A stretch of 39,756 nucleotides of DNA from Winogradskya humida (GTDB lineage Bacteria; Actinomycetota; Actinomycetes; Mycobacteriales; Micromonosporaceae), in assembly GCF_016862215.1 (NCBI RefSeq), contig NZ_BOMN01000110.1, positions 1-39,756 of the forward strand, read 5' to 3'. Positions 32,870-39,756 of this stretch are shown one piece after another; within the stretch, counting starts at the first letter, position 1, and every line of letters starts with the position of its first letter. The notes beneath the pieces were generated by a model. The model worked only from the letters and a program-made list of their open reading frames with translations. It searched no databases and was not told the origin of the DNA. Made by a program: the position numbers and the translations under genes.

Positions 32870-34288
32870 GTGAGCGTGACCAGAGTGACAGGACGGGTCC
32901 GGCTGATCGGCACGGGCCGGACGAGCCGCCGGCTGCGTGCGCCGCGACGGTGGTGGGCCGAGCTGGCCGGCTCGGCGGCACTGCTCAGCGTGGTCGTCGT
33001 GGTGGCGCTCTGGTTGCACAACAAGGGGCTCCGCGGGTTCGCCGCACCGGGTGGTGCGGCGACCTCGATCGGCCGGGTGACCGGTCTGGTCGCGTCCGAT
33101 CTGCTGCTGCTCCAGGTTCTGCTGATGGCCCGGATCCCGTGGGTCGAGCGCAGCTACGGCCAGGACACCCTGGCCCGCCGGCACCGCCTCGTCGGCTTCT
33201 GCTCGTTCTGGCTGATGATGACCCACGTCGTGCTGATCACCGTGGGCTACGCGCAGTCCGGCGGCACGGGGGTCGTCGCCGAGATCTGGGACCTGGTCGC
33301 CACATATCCCGGCATGCTGCTGGCAGCGGCCGGCACCGTACTTCTCGTCCTGGTCGTGGTGCTGTCGATCCGGCTGGCGCGGCGCCGGCAACGGTACGAG
33401 ACGTGGCACCTCATTCACCTGTACGCGTACCTCGGGGTCGGGCTGGCCCTGCCGCACCAGTTGTGGACCGGTGCCGATTTCGTCGCCTCGGCACCCGCGC
33501 GGCTGTACTGGTGGGGTCTGTACGGCGCAGCACTGGGGGCGGTGGTGGTGTTCCGGGTCGGCCTGCCGCTGTACCGGTCGGCGTATCACCGGCTGCGGGT
33601 GCACGCCGTCGTGCCGGAGGCGCCGGGGGTGGTGTCGGTGTATCTGCGCGGGCACCGCCTGGACCGGCTGCCCGCCCGCGCCGGGCAGTTCTTCCTCTGG
33701 CGCTTCCTCGACGGGCCGGGCTGGACCCGCGCGCACCCGTACACGCTGTCGTCCGCACCGTCCGGTGATCTGCTGCGGATCACCGTCAAGGACCTCGGCG
33801 ACGGCAGTTCCCGCGCCGCGACTCTGCGACCGGGCACCCGGGTGCTGGTCGAAGGACCCTACGGCGCCCTGACCGCCGACCGCCGATCCGGTGCGCGGAA
33901 GGTGCTGCTGATCGCGGCCGGGGTCGGGATCACCACCATGCGCGCGCTGCTCGACGAGTTCGCCGGGTCCGGCGCGAAGGTCACCCTGCTGTACCGGATC
34001 CGCCGGCCCGAGGACGCCGTGTTCCGCACCGAGCTGGACGAGGCGGACCGCCGCGGTCAGGTCCGGGTGATCTACCTCGACGGCGGCCGGGCCCGGCCCG
34101 GATCCTGGCTGCCCGCCCGCTTCGCACAGGTCAGCGACCTGGCCGCGCTGCGATGGCTGGTGCCCGACGTGGCCCAGCACGACGCGTTCCTGTGCGGGCC
34201 GCCGCCCTGGATGGCCGGGGTGCGGGCCACGCTGCGCGAGGCCGGCGTCGGCCCTGATCACATCCATGCCGAGGAGTTCGCATGGTGA
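32870..34288 (+). CDS. Ferric-reductase/NOX-like membrane flavohaem oxidoreductase
   Basis: GTG 32870 gives 472 residues; GGAAGGGG lies about 12 bases upstream, so the exact start is uncertain. The N-terminal half has about six membrane helices. Haem-ligand-type histidines appear in RRHRLVGFCSFWLMMTHVVL and ETWHLIHLYAYLGVGLALPH. The C-terminal half is a ferredoxin-reductase module: FAD site HPYTLSSAPSG, GTRVLVEGPYGALT, NAD-site entry IAAGVGITTMRALL, and CGPPPWM near the end. It should pass electrons from NAD(P)H through FAD and haem across the membrane. The downstream FMN-binding protein, 25 bp away, is a likely electron acceptor or co-complex member. Confidence 0.92.
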   Translation: MSVTRVTGRVRLIGTGRTSRRLRAPRRWWAELAGSAALLSVVVVVALWLHNKGLRGFAAPGGAATSIGRVTGLVASDLLLLQVLLMARIPWVERSYGQDTLARRHRLVGFCSFWLMMTHVVLITVGYAQSGGTGVVAEIWDLVATYPGMLLAAAGTVLLVLVVVLSIRLARRRQRYETWHLIHLYAYLGVGLALPHQLWTGADFVASAPARLYWWGLYGAALGAVVVFRVGLPLYRSAYHRLRVHAVVPEAPGVVSVYLRGHRLDRLPARAGQFFLWRFLDGPGWTRAHPYTLSSAPSGDLLRITVKDLGDGSSRAATLRPGTRVLVEGPYGALTADRRSGARKVLLIAAGVGITTMRALLDEFAGSGAKVTLLYRIRRPEDAVFRTELDEADRRGQVRVIYLDGGRARPGSWLPARFAQVSDLAALRWLVPDVAQHDAFLCGPPPWMAGVRATLREAGVGPDHIHAEEFAW

Positions 34289-34313
34289 ACCCACTGCACC
34301 GACCGGGGAGACG

Positions 34314-34781
34314 ATGAGAATGCGCCGGATCACCCTGCTGATCGTGTCCACCCTGGCCGCGCTCGTGCTGCTGTTCAGCTTCCGCACCAGCACCGGCGGC
34401 GTACTGCCCGGCACCACCTCGGCCGCCGCCGCACCCGGGATCGTCCCCGACGTGTCCTCGGCCCCGCCGGCCGGCTCCCCGTCGCGCAAGCCCGCCGTGC
34501 GGACCACGACCGTCAACGGCACGGTGGCGCAGACCCGGTGGGGGCCGGTCCAGATCCAGGCCACAATCGTCGGGAAGAAGATCACCGACGTGCGGGTGCT
34601 GCAGCGGCCGACCGGCAACAGCCACGACGACCAGATCAACGCCTACGCCCTGCCGAAGCTGCGGCAGCAGGTCCTCCAGGCGCAGAGCGCCCGGATCGAC
34701 GGGGTCAGCGGAGCCACCGTGACCAGCGACGGCTACCGGCAGTCGCTGCAGGCGGCGCTCGAGGCGGCACACGGCGGATGA
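34314..34781 (+). CDS. Membrane-anchored FMN-binding domain protein
   Basis: ATG 34314 follows GGGGAG, giving 155 residues. A signal anchor lies at about 5-24 (ITLLIVSTLAALVLLFSF), followed by an Ala/Pro/Ser linker. The FMN-binding domain (about 68-152) contains TRWGPVQIQATIVGKKITDV, then SHDDQINAYALPKLRQQVLQ and DGVSGATVTSDGYRQSL. The SGAT motif places the covalent FMN acceptor at Thr135, as in NqrC/RnfG and related extracytosolic flavoproteins. The ApbE transferase needed for that linkage is not encoded in this window. It probably receives electrons from the reductase encoded just upstream. Confidence 0.92.
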   Translation: MRMRRITLLIVSTLAALVLLFSFRTSTGGVLPGTTSAAAAPGIVPDVSSAPPAGSPSRKPAVRTTTVNGTVAQTRWGPVQIQATIVGKKITDVRVLQRPTGNSHDDQINAYALPKLRQQVLQAQSARIDGVSGATVTSDGYRQSLQAALEAAHGG

Positions 34782-34807
34782 GGATGCGAGCCTGCGACAG
34801 TGACACC

Positions 34808-35485
34808 ATGACGGATGCTGCCCTGCCCGCCGCCCGAGTGCTGGTGGTCGAGGACGACCGTGAGCTGGGCCCGCTGCTGCTGCGCCTGTTCCGCGGGGCC
34901 GGCTACGAGCCCGACCTCGCCCCGGACGGCCAGGCCGGGCTGCACCTGGCCCTGACCCGCAGCTACGACGCCATGATCCTCGACCGCGGGCTGCCCGCCA
35001 TCGAGGGCCTCGACCTGCTCGGCCGGCTGCGCCGTTCCGGAGTCACCGTCCCGGTCCTCGTGCTGACCGCCCTCGGCACCGTCGCCGACCGGGTGACCGG
35101 CCTGGACAGCGGGGCCGAGGACTACCTGGTCAAACCGTTCGAGGTCGATGAGCTGCTGGCCCGCGTCCGGGTACTTCTGCGCGGCCGGACCGGGGCGGGG
35201 GAGCGGCTCGCCGTCGGTGCTGCCACCTTCGATCTGATCGCCCGGACGGTGACCGGCCCGGACGGTGCGGTCACGGCCCTGTCGGGCCGCGAGAGTGACC
35301 TGCTGCGCCTGCTGGCCCAGAACCCGGCACAGGCGTTCACCCGCGAGCAGATCGTCACCCAGGTCTTCCCCGACGCCTCCGGCGTCGCATTGGTCGACAC
35401 GTACGTGCACTACCTGCGGCGCAAACTTGGGGTAACCGCCATCGCCACCGTACGAGGAGTGGGTTACCGGCTGGGGCACGGATGA
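34808..35485 (+). CDS. OmpR-family response regulator
   Basis: ATG 34808 gives 225 residues. The receiver domain has the acidic pocket E15-D16-D17, phosphoacceptor Asp59 in MILDRGLP, Thr87 in VLVLTALG and Lys109 in EDYLVKPFE. The DNA-binding winged helix (about 135-223) includes LSGRESDLLRLLAQNPAQAF, REQIVTQVF and YVHYLRRKLG, ending in IATVRGVGYRLG. It overlaps the kinase gene by four bases (ATGA). It lies between the two reductase genes on the same strand, so it probably controls this redox module. Confidence 0.96.
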   Translation: MTDAALPAARVLVVEDDRELGPLLLRLFRGAGYEPDLAPDGQAGLHLALTRSYDAMILDRGLPAIEGLDLLGRLRRSGVTVPVLVLTALGTVADRVTGLDSGAEDYLVKPFEVDELLARVRVLLRGRTGAGERLAVGAATFDLIARTVTGPDGAVTALSGRESDLLRLLAQNPAQAFTREQIVTQVFPDASGVALVDTYVHYLRRKLGVTAIATVRGVGYRLGHG

Positions 35486-36729
35486 ACCGGCCCGGTACGG
35501 CCAGGAGCGATCCGGACCAGGCCCTGCTGTCCCGGGCCCGGCACGTGATCGCGGCGCAGACCGCGGCCGCGATCACGGTGAGCCTGCTCGTCCTCGGCGC
35601 GCTCGCACTGATCGTGGTGATCCACAGCCAGAACACCGCCGCCGCGACACTGCTGCGGCAGACCGCGGCAACGGCGGAGGACGTCGACGATCCGCCACCC
35701 GGTGTGTGGATCTTCGTGCAGAACACTGCCGGTGGGATCGACGCTAGCGACGATGTGCCCGCAGGGCTTCCCGACCGGGAGGCGCTCGACCGGGTCCGCG
35801 CCGGCGCGCCGACCGCGACGACCCGCATCGACGGCCGCGAAGGCGGCTACCTGGCTCTGACCCGGCAGCGAGGGACCCGGACTGTCCAGGTGGTCATGAG
35901 CCGCCACGAGCAGCACGACGAACGCGAACGGCTCCTCGGCGCCCTGCTGGCCGGCGAAGTGGTCGGGCTGCTCATCGCACTGTTGTCGGCCGCGCTGCTC
36001 GCCCGCCGCGCCACCGCACCCCTCGCCGAAGCCCTGGCCCGGCAGCGGCAGTTCGTCGCCGACGCCAGCCATGAGCTGCGGACCCCGTTGACCCAGCTGC
36101 ACACCCGGGCACAGTTGCTGCAGATGGATCTGCGCGCCGGCGCCGACCTGGACGATGTCACCACCGACGTCGACCACCTCGTCACCGGCACCCGGCACCT
36201 CGGCGAGGTCGTCGAGGATCTCCTGCTGTCCACCCAGCTCGACCGCCGCGACGACGCCCAGGCCCCGATCGACCTGCGAGCCGTGGCATCGGCGGTCATC
36301 GCGGAACAGGCCGACCGCGCCCGGAACCAGGACGTGGCCCTGACACTGGACCCCGGAGTCGGCGAGCCGACCAGGGTCCTCGGCCACCAGGCGGCCCTGC
36401 GCCGGGTGCTGACCGCCCTGGTCGACAATGCCCTGAGCCACACCGAGACCGGCGGGCACGTGAGTGTCACGCTCGGCCGGGACCGCGCCATGGTCACCGT
36501 CGTGGTCCGCGACAACGGTACCGGGTTCGACCCGGCCGACGCCGAACGCCTGTTCGCCCGGTTCGCCCGGGCCGGCGACCACGATCATCGCCGGTTCGGA
36601 CTCGGGCTCGCGCTGGCCCGGGAAGTGATCACCGGCCACGGCGGCACCATCGAGGCGTGGGGCAGCCCGGGCCACGGCGCCGCGTTCACGATCAGGCTGC
36701 CGCCGGCGTCGGAAGACCTGGTCCGGTAG
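35482..36729 (+). CDS. Sensor histidine kinase
   Basis: ATG 35482 gives 415 residues. Membrane helices at about 23-47 and 152-175 enclose an outer sensor part of about 105 residues with no recognised fold. The HisKA H-box is FVADASHELRTPLTQLH with His197. The ATPase has an N-box with Asn316 (ALVDNALSH), G1 VVRDNGTGFD, an F-box-like RLFARFAR and G2 RRFGLGLALA. It partners the overlapping response regulator. A 6-bp hairpin begins at its stop codon. The signal is unknown; redox state is suggested only by the neighbouring genes. Confidence 0.96.
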   Translation: MNRPGTARSDPDQALLSRARHVIAAQTAAAITVSLLVLGALALIVVIHSQNTAAATLLRQTAATAEDVDDPPPGVWIFVQNTAGGIDASDDVPAGLPDREALDRVRAGAPTATTRIDGREGGYLALTRQRGTRTVQVVMSRHEQHDERERLLGALLAGEVVGLLIALLSAALLARRATAPLAEALARQRQFVADASHELRTPLTQLHTRAQLLQMDLRAGADLDDVTTDVDHLVTGTRHLGEVVEDLLLSTQLDRRDDAQAPIDLRAVASAVIAEQADRARNQDVALTLDPGVGEPTRVLGHQAALRRVLTALVDNALSHTETGGHVSVTLGRDRAMVTVVVRDNGTGFDPADAERLFARFARAGDHDHRRFGLGLALAREVITGHGGTIEAWGSPGHGAAFTIRLPPASEDLVR

Positions 36730-36745
36730 GTGGCATTTCGCCACC
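36729..36745 (+). terminator. Short hairpin at the kinase stop codon
   Basis: GGTGGC (36729-36734) and GCCACC (36740-36745) pair perfectly around ATTTC, starting at the last base of the kinase TAG. There is no T-run, so it may be a weak or factor-dependent terminator separating the kinase from the second reductase gene. Confidence 0.4.
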
Positions 36746-36776
36746 GCGGTCGCTCGCCGGTGGGATCGTCGGCAAG

Positions 36777-38213
36777 GTGAGCGTGGTGACCCGTCCGGCC
36801 TTCATTCCGTTGTCACGGTTGGTGCCGCCGGCCCGTACCGTCGGGCCTGCCGGCGTGATGGTGCTGGCTGGCGTGTTCGGCGTCGTGTGGTTGGTATGCC
36901 GGCCGGCCGGCGTGGGATGGGGGTCGTTCCTGGGTCAGCTGGTCGGGGCCGAGGCAGTGCTGCTGATGGCGGTGGCGATCGTGTTGATCTCGGTGCTGCC
37001 CGCGGTGGAGACTTGGTTCGACGGCATCGACAAGGCCGCGATCTGGCACCGGCGGCTGTCGATCACCGGCTTGCTACTGCTCATCCCGCACCTTCTGTTC
37101 GCCCAGGGTGATCGACCGTCCGGCCCGGTGGGCCAGACCGGACCACCTCCGGAGGGTCACGGTTCCGGGATGGGCGGCCTGCTCGCGCAGATCGGGATCT
37201 GGGGTCTGGCCGCCTTGGCGCTGTGGGCGATGCTGCCCCGGTGGCGGTCTCTGCTGTCCTGGCTGCCGCCAGATGTCCTGCGTCGCGTCGACCGGCTCGG
37301 CACGACCGTAGTGGCGCGGCGGACGGCCGCGATCGGCCGGCTGGTGCTCGGCGGGTACGAGCGCTGGCGGTCGCTGCACCGGTTGACCGGCCTGCTGCTC
37401 GCGGCCGGGTTCGTGCACGGCCTGCTGGATGCCACCACGTTCGGGTCGCCGGTGCTGCGCTGGAGTTACCTCGCCGTCGGCGGGACCGGACTGGTCTTCT
37501 ACGTCTACCGGGAGACCGCCGCCCGGTTCTTCCTGCCGTTGCACGACTACCAGGTGACCACCGTGACCCCGGTGGCGCGGGGCCTGACCGAAGTGACGCT
37601 GACACCGGTCGGACGGCCTCTGCATTTCGTGCCTGGACAGTTCGCGATGCTGTTCCTGGAGGGCCGCCACGGCTGGCGTCGGCATCCCTTCACCATCTCC
37701 GGCGCCCCGAGCGGTGGCGAGCTGCGGTTCAGTATCAAAGCACTCGGCGATGACACCCACGCGATCCAGGAATCGGTCGCGCCGGGCATGCCCGCCGTGA
37801 TCGGCGGCCCGCACGGCCGTTTCGCGCACACCAGGGGCACGGCCCGGCAGCTCTGGATCGCCGGCGGCATCGGCGTGACCCCGTTCCTGAGCTGGCTCCG
37901 CTCGCACGACACCCACCATGTGGGCGCCCGCATCGACTTCTTCTACACCACCGCCGGCCCGGCACCGTTTGCGGACGAGATCGCCGCCCTCGCCGCCGGG
38001 GTTCCCCACCTGCGGTTACACCTGCACGACAGCAGCACCAGCGGCTACCTGAGCGCGGACGCCGCCCTGACCGCCATCGCCGACGACGACCCCCGCCAGG
38101 TGTCGGTGTTCCTGTGCGGGCCCGAGCCGATGGTCAACGCCTTCATCCAAAGCCTTCGTACGGCAGGGATCGCTCGCCGGAACCTGCACCGCGAGCATTT
38201 CGACTGGCGGTGA
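36777..38213 (+). CDS. Second ferric-reductase/NOX-like membrane flavohaem oxidoreductase
   Basis: The earliest suitable start is GTG 36777 (478 residues); GTG 36783 or 36786 are also possible, the last with AAGGTGA upstream. Six membrane helices fill about residues 18-250. Histidines lie in IWHRRLSITGLLLLIPHLLF and WRSLHRLTGLLLAAGFVHGL, spaced as paired haem ligands. The C-terminal half has FVPGQFAMLFLEG, FAD site RRHPFTISGAPSGGELRFS, GPHGRFAHTRG, IAGGIGVTPFLSWL and VFLCGPEPMV. The architecture matches the protein encoded at 32870, but the sequences are clearly divergent, so they are not recent copies. The last 71 bp are antisense to the end of the EAL gene. Confidence 0.92.
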   Translation: MSVVTRPAFIPLSRLVPPARTVGPAGVMVLAGVFGVVWLVCRPAGVGWGSFLGQLVGAEAVLLMAVAIVLISVLPAVETWFDGIDKAAIWHRRLSITGLLLLIPHLLFAQGDRPSGPVGQTGPPPEGHGSGMGGLLAQIGIWGLAALALWAMLPRWRSLLSWLPPDVLRRVDRLGTTVVARRTAAIGRLVLGGYERWRSLHRLTGLLLAAGFVHGLLDATTFGSPVLRWSYLAVGGTGLVFYVYRETAARFFLPLHDYQVTTVTPVARGLTEVTLTPVGRPLHFVPGQFAMLFLEGRHGWRRHPFTISGAPSGGELRFSIKALGDDTHAIQESVAPGMPAVIGGPHGRFAHTRGTARQLWIAGGIGVTPFLSWLRSHDTHHVGARIDFFYTTAGPAPFADEIAALAAGVPHLRLHLHDSSTSGYLSADAALTAIADDDPRQVSVFLCGPEPMVNAFIQSLRTAGIARRNLHREHFDWR

Positions 38214-39186
38214 CCACGGTGTACGGATCAGCGCGCGGCCACCGCAGCGCGCGGCCACCGCAGCGCGCGGCCACCGCAGCGCGCTGCAAATCCAGCGCGG
38301 ATGCCGGGGCGGGGCGGCCGAGGTGGTAGCCCTGTGCCACGTCGCATCCGAGTTCGCGTAGCAGACCCAGGGACTGCTCATCCTCGACGCCTTCTGCTAC
38401 GACTCGCAGCCCGAGGTTGTGGGCGAGGTCGATCAGGGAGCGTACGAGGACCTGGTCGCCGCGGTTCGTGACGAGGTCCTTGATGAAGGACCGGTCGATC
38501 TTCAGCTCGTCGACGGGCAGGCGCTGCAGGTATGACATGGACGAGTGTCCGGTGCCGAAGTCGTCCAGTGACAGCTGGATGCCGGCGTCACGCAGGTCCC
38601 GCAGCACGAGCATGGCGCGCTGGGGGTCGGTCATGACCGCGCTCTCGGTGATCTCCAGGTGCAGCAGTGACGGAGGCACCGCATTGGCGGCGAGCAGGGC
38701 CAGCACCTGGTGCGGAAGATCCGGGTCGGTCAGGCACCGTGCGGAGAGGTTCACGGCCACCGGGATGTGCAGCCCGTTGGCCGCCCAGGCCCGCGTCTGC
38801 GTGATCGCGGCCGTCATGACTTTGGTGGTCAGGGTCCGGATCAGCGTGGTGTTCTCGGCTATCGGGATGAAGGCGTCCGGTGCGATCCGGCCCCGTTGCG
38901 GGTGTTCCCATCGGACGAGGGCTTCGACACCCACGAGCCGGCCGTCGGTGACGGCGACCTTGGGCTGATAGTGCACCACGATCTGATCATCGGCGTCGAG
39001 CGCCTGCCGCAGCTCACCCAGCAGGGCAACCCGGTCCGGGGCGTCCCGGTCGGCCGCCGGATCGTAGGTCTTGCCGGTGTAGTCGCCAGAACCCCTTAGC
39101 GAGACCAGCCGGTGATCGACGAACGCGCTTGGTCGACCGATATGGCGTGGATCGTCGCCGGCAACGCGACGGCAGTGGTCGTACAC
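38143..39186 (-). CDS. EAL-domain cyclic-di-GMP phosphodiesterase, N-terminally truncated, 3' end altered
   Basis: The frame from GTG 39186 encodes 347 residues. The EAL domain spans about 50-300 with the full catalytic set: EALVRWEHP, VAVNLSARC, LEITESAVM, LDDFGTGHSS, KIDRSFIKDL, VVAEGVEDEQ and QGYHLGRP. It should hydrolyse cyclic-di-GMP. The part just before it (YDPAADRDAPDRVALLGELR) is the linker that normally joins a GGDEF domain, but no GGDEF domain precedes it, so the gene has lost its 5' part and the start is doubtful. After GRPAPASALDLQ the frame runs through a 16-bp tandem repeat and ends antisense inside the reductase gene. Confidence 0.8.
   Translation of the reverse strand: MYDHCRRVAGDDPRHIGRPSAFVDHRLVSLRGSGDYTGKTYDPAADRDAPDRVALLGELRQALDADDQIVVHYQPKVAVTDGRLVGVEALVRWEHPQRGRIAPDAFIPIAENTTLIRTLTTKVMTAAITQTRAWAANGLHIPVAVNLSARCLTDPDLPHQVLALLAANAVPPSLLHLEITESAVMTDPQRAMLVLRDLRDAGIQLSLDDFGTGHSSMSYLQRLPVDELKIDRSFIKDLVTNRGDQVLVRSLIDLAHNLGLRVVAEGVEDEQSLGLLRELGCDVAQGYHLGRPAPASALDLQRAAVAARCGGRALRWPRADPYTVVTASRNARGAGSGERSLPYEGFG
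38231..38284. repeat. 16-bp tandem repeat, three full copies and a partial fourth
   Basis: GCGCGCGGCCACCGCA is repeated exactly at 38231, 38247 and 38263, with GCGCGC at 38279-38284. It falls inside the 3' end of the EAL gene. Sixteen is not a multiple of three, so each gain or loss of a copy changes the reading frame of the protein tail. Confidence 0.9.
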
Positions 39187-39379
39187 CGCTGGTGCGCAGG
39201 TTAAGAGATACTGCAGAGCACCTCGGATAGCCCGGTGACGTCGAGATGAGCTTCCCCCGGTTTAACGGAGGGCGTGATCAACCAAACCGACTCCACGGTG
39301 CCCGGGGAAGATCATCGCCTTGGCCGGCTGACCCGGAACCGGTCACCGGCAACGCCTGCACCGAGTTGCGAGACATCGT

Positions 39380-39450
39380 TTGGCGAGCAGGGCGCGTTCG
39401 GTGTCGCGCTGGCTGCTGACCGAGACGTACTCGCCCAGGGCCATCGACAC
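39380..39450 (-). pseudogene. Partial duplicate of the VIT transporter gene
   Basis: Bases 39380-39450 are identical to 31813-31883 (71 of 71), in the same orientation. The copied part encodes the GEYVSVSSQRDTERALLAK region. Beyond 39450 similarity continues weakly to about 39480, with a deletion of roughly 20 bases. The rest of the gene is absent. The stretch 39187-39379 shows no gene. Confidence 0.88.
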
Positions 39451-39533
39451 CGCCGGCGACCCCGGCGGTCAGGATCGGGCCCCCGACGGCGGCGAGCATT
39501 CGAGAGGATGCCGAGACCCGCCGGATCGGCCGA

Positions 39534-39713
39534 TCAGTCCTCATTGTCCTCGTCGTCGCGGGCCAGCCAGGTGGCGAACCGCTCGATCGGCGTCTCGAAC
39601 TCGGGGTTCATGTCGACGTCCGGCCGCAGCTGCTCGCCGACCCACTCGAGCGACACGGGCTCCGTGCCGTGCCGCTCGACGAGTTCCTCGATCTCACGAT
39701 CCGTGACGTACAT
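39534..39713 (-). CDS. Small acidic hypothetical protein
   Basis: ATG 39713 to TGA 39534 encodes 59 residues beginning MYVTDREIEELVERHGTEPV and ending WLARDDEDNED. The protein is strongly acidic with helical character and no signal peptide or Cys. TAGTAT lies about seven bases before the ATG on this strand and could be the -10 of a leaderless message. High G/C at third positions fits a real gene. The family is not recognised. Confidence 0.7.
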   Translation of the reverse strand: MYVTDREIEELVERHGTEPVSLEWVGEQLRPDVDMNPEFETPIERFATWLARDDEDNED

Positions 39714-39756
39714 GCCCCGGATACTAAAAACGGCAGGGGCGGGGCACGCGGCCCCG

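Noticed and set aside
32786..34639. 617-codon minus-strand open frame opposite the first reductase gene
   Set aside because: Gln/Pro/Arg-rich shadow of the reductase codons, lacking any domain.

Overview
The window is high-GC DNA with actinobacterial features: strong third-position G/C, frequent GTG starts, an ECF sigma factor, and the secreted LamG plus RHS gene pair common in Micromonosporaceae and Streptomyces. An Actinoplanes-like member of the Micromonosporaceae is my best guess, but the sequence alone does not prove it. No rRNA, tRNA or CRISPR array was seen. Decayed gene pieces are unusually frequent (I count at least nine), so this looks like an accessory, recombination-prone stretch of chromosome.

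Region 1 (1-12600) is a polymorphic-toxin locus. A secreted DNRLRE/LamG protein (partial) precedes a very large secreted RHS/YD-repeat protein. The RHS protein ends in a Hint autoprotease and a GIY-YIG-like nuclease tip, with a small, A/T-richer candidate immunity gene overlapping its stop codon. Next comes a non-coding stretch with repeats typical of integrase attachment sites, then a frameshifted IS5-type element. On the minus strand behind it lies an orphan toxin tip that still carries the Hint C-terminal motif PVLVHN, cut by the IS and joined to an M20 amidohydrolase remnant.

Region 2 (12700-15600) holds a PadR regulator overlapping a signal peptidase I gene, with a 17-bp palindromic operator upstream. 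A secreted cyclophilin is encoded divergently. Two remnants follow: D-galactonate dehydratase and an EAL domain.

Region 3 (15430-23520) is a possible immunity or cell-death locus. A patatin/DUF3376 lipase lies downstream of a compact minus-strand operon (Cys-rich protein, small helical protein, TPR-like CHAT protease). Divergent from that operon are a small protein gene and a membrane protein gene.

Region 4 (23700-31200) holds an ECF sigma factor and its coupled membrane partner, a lactonase pseudogene, a secreted DUF1996 protein with a large duplicated insertion, a DUF4132 protein, and histidine-kinase and ABC-permease debris.

Region 5 (31365-38213) is a redox and iron-handling module: a VIT1/CCC1-type transporter, a DUF2231 membrane protein, two ferric-reductase/NOX-like flavohaem reductases, an FMN-binding protein, and an OmpR/histidine kinase pair between the reductases. 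The right end has an EAL phosphodiesterase gene whose 3' end contains a frame-shifting 16-bp tandem repeat. It also has a 71-bp exact copy of part of the VIT gene and a small acidic protein gene.
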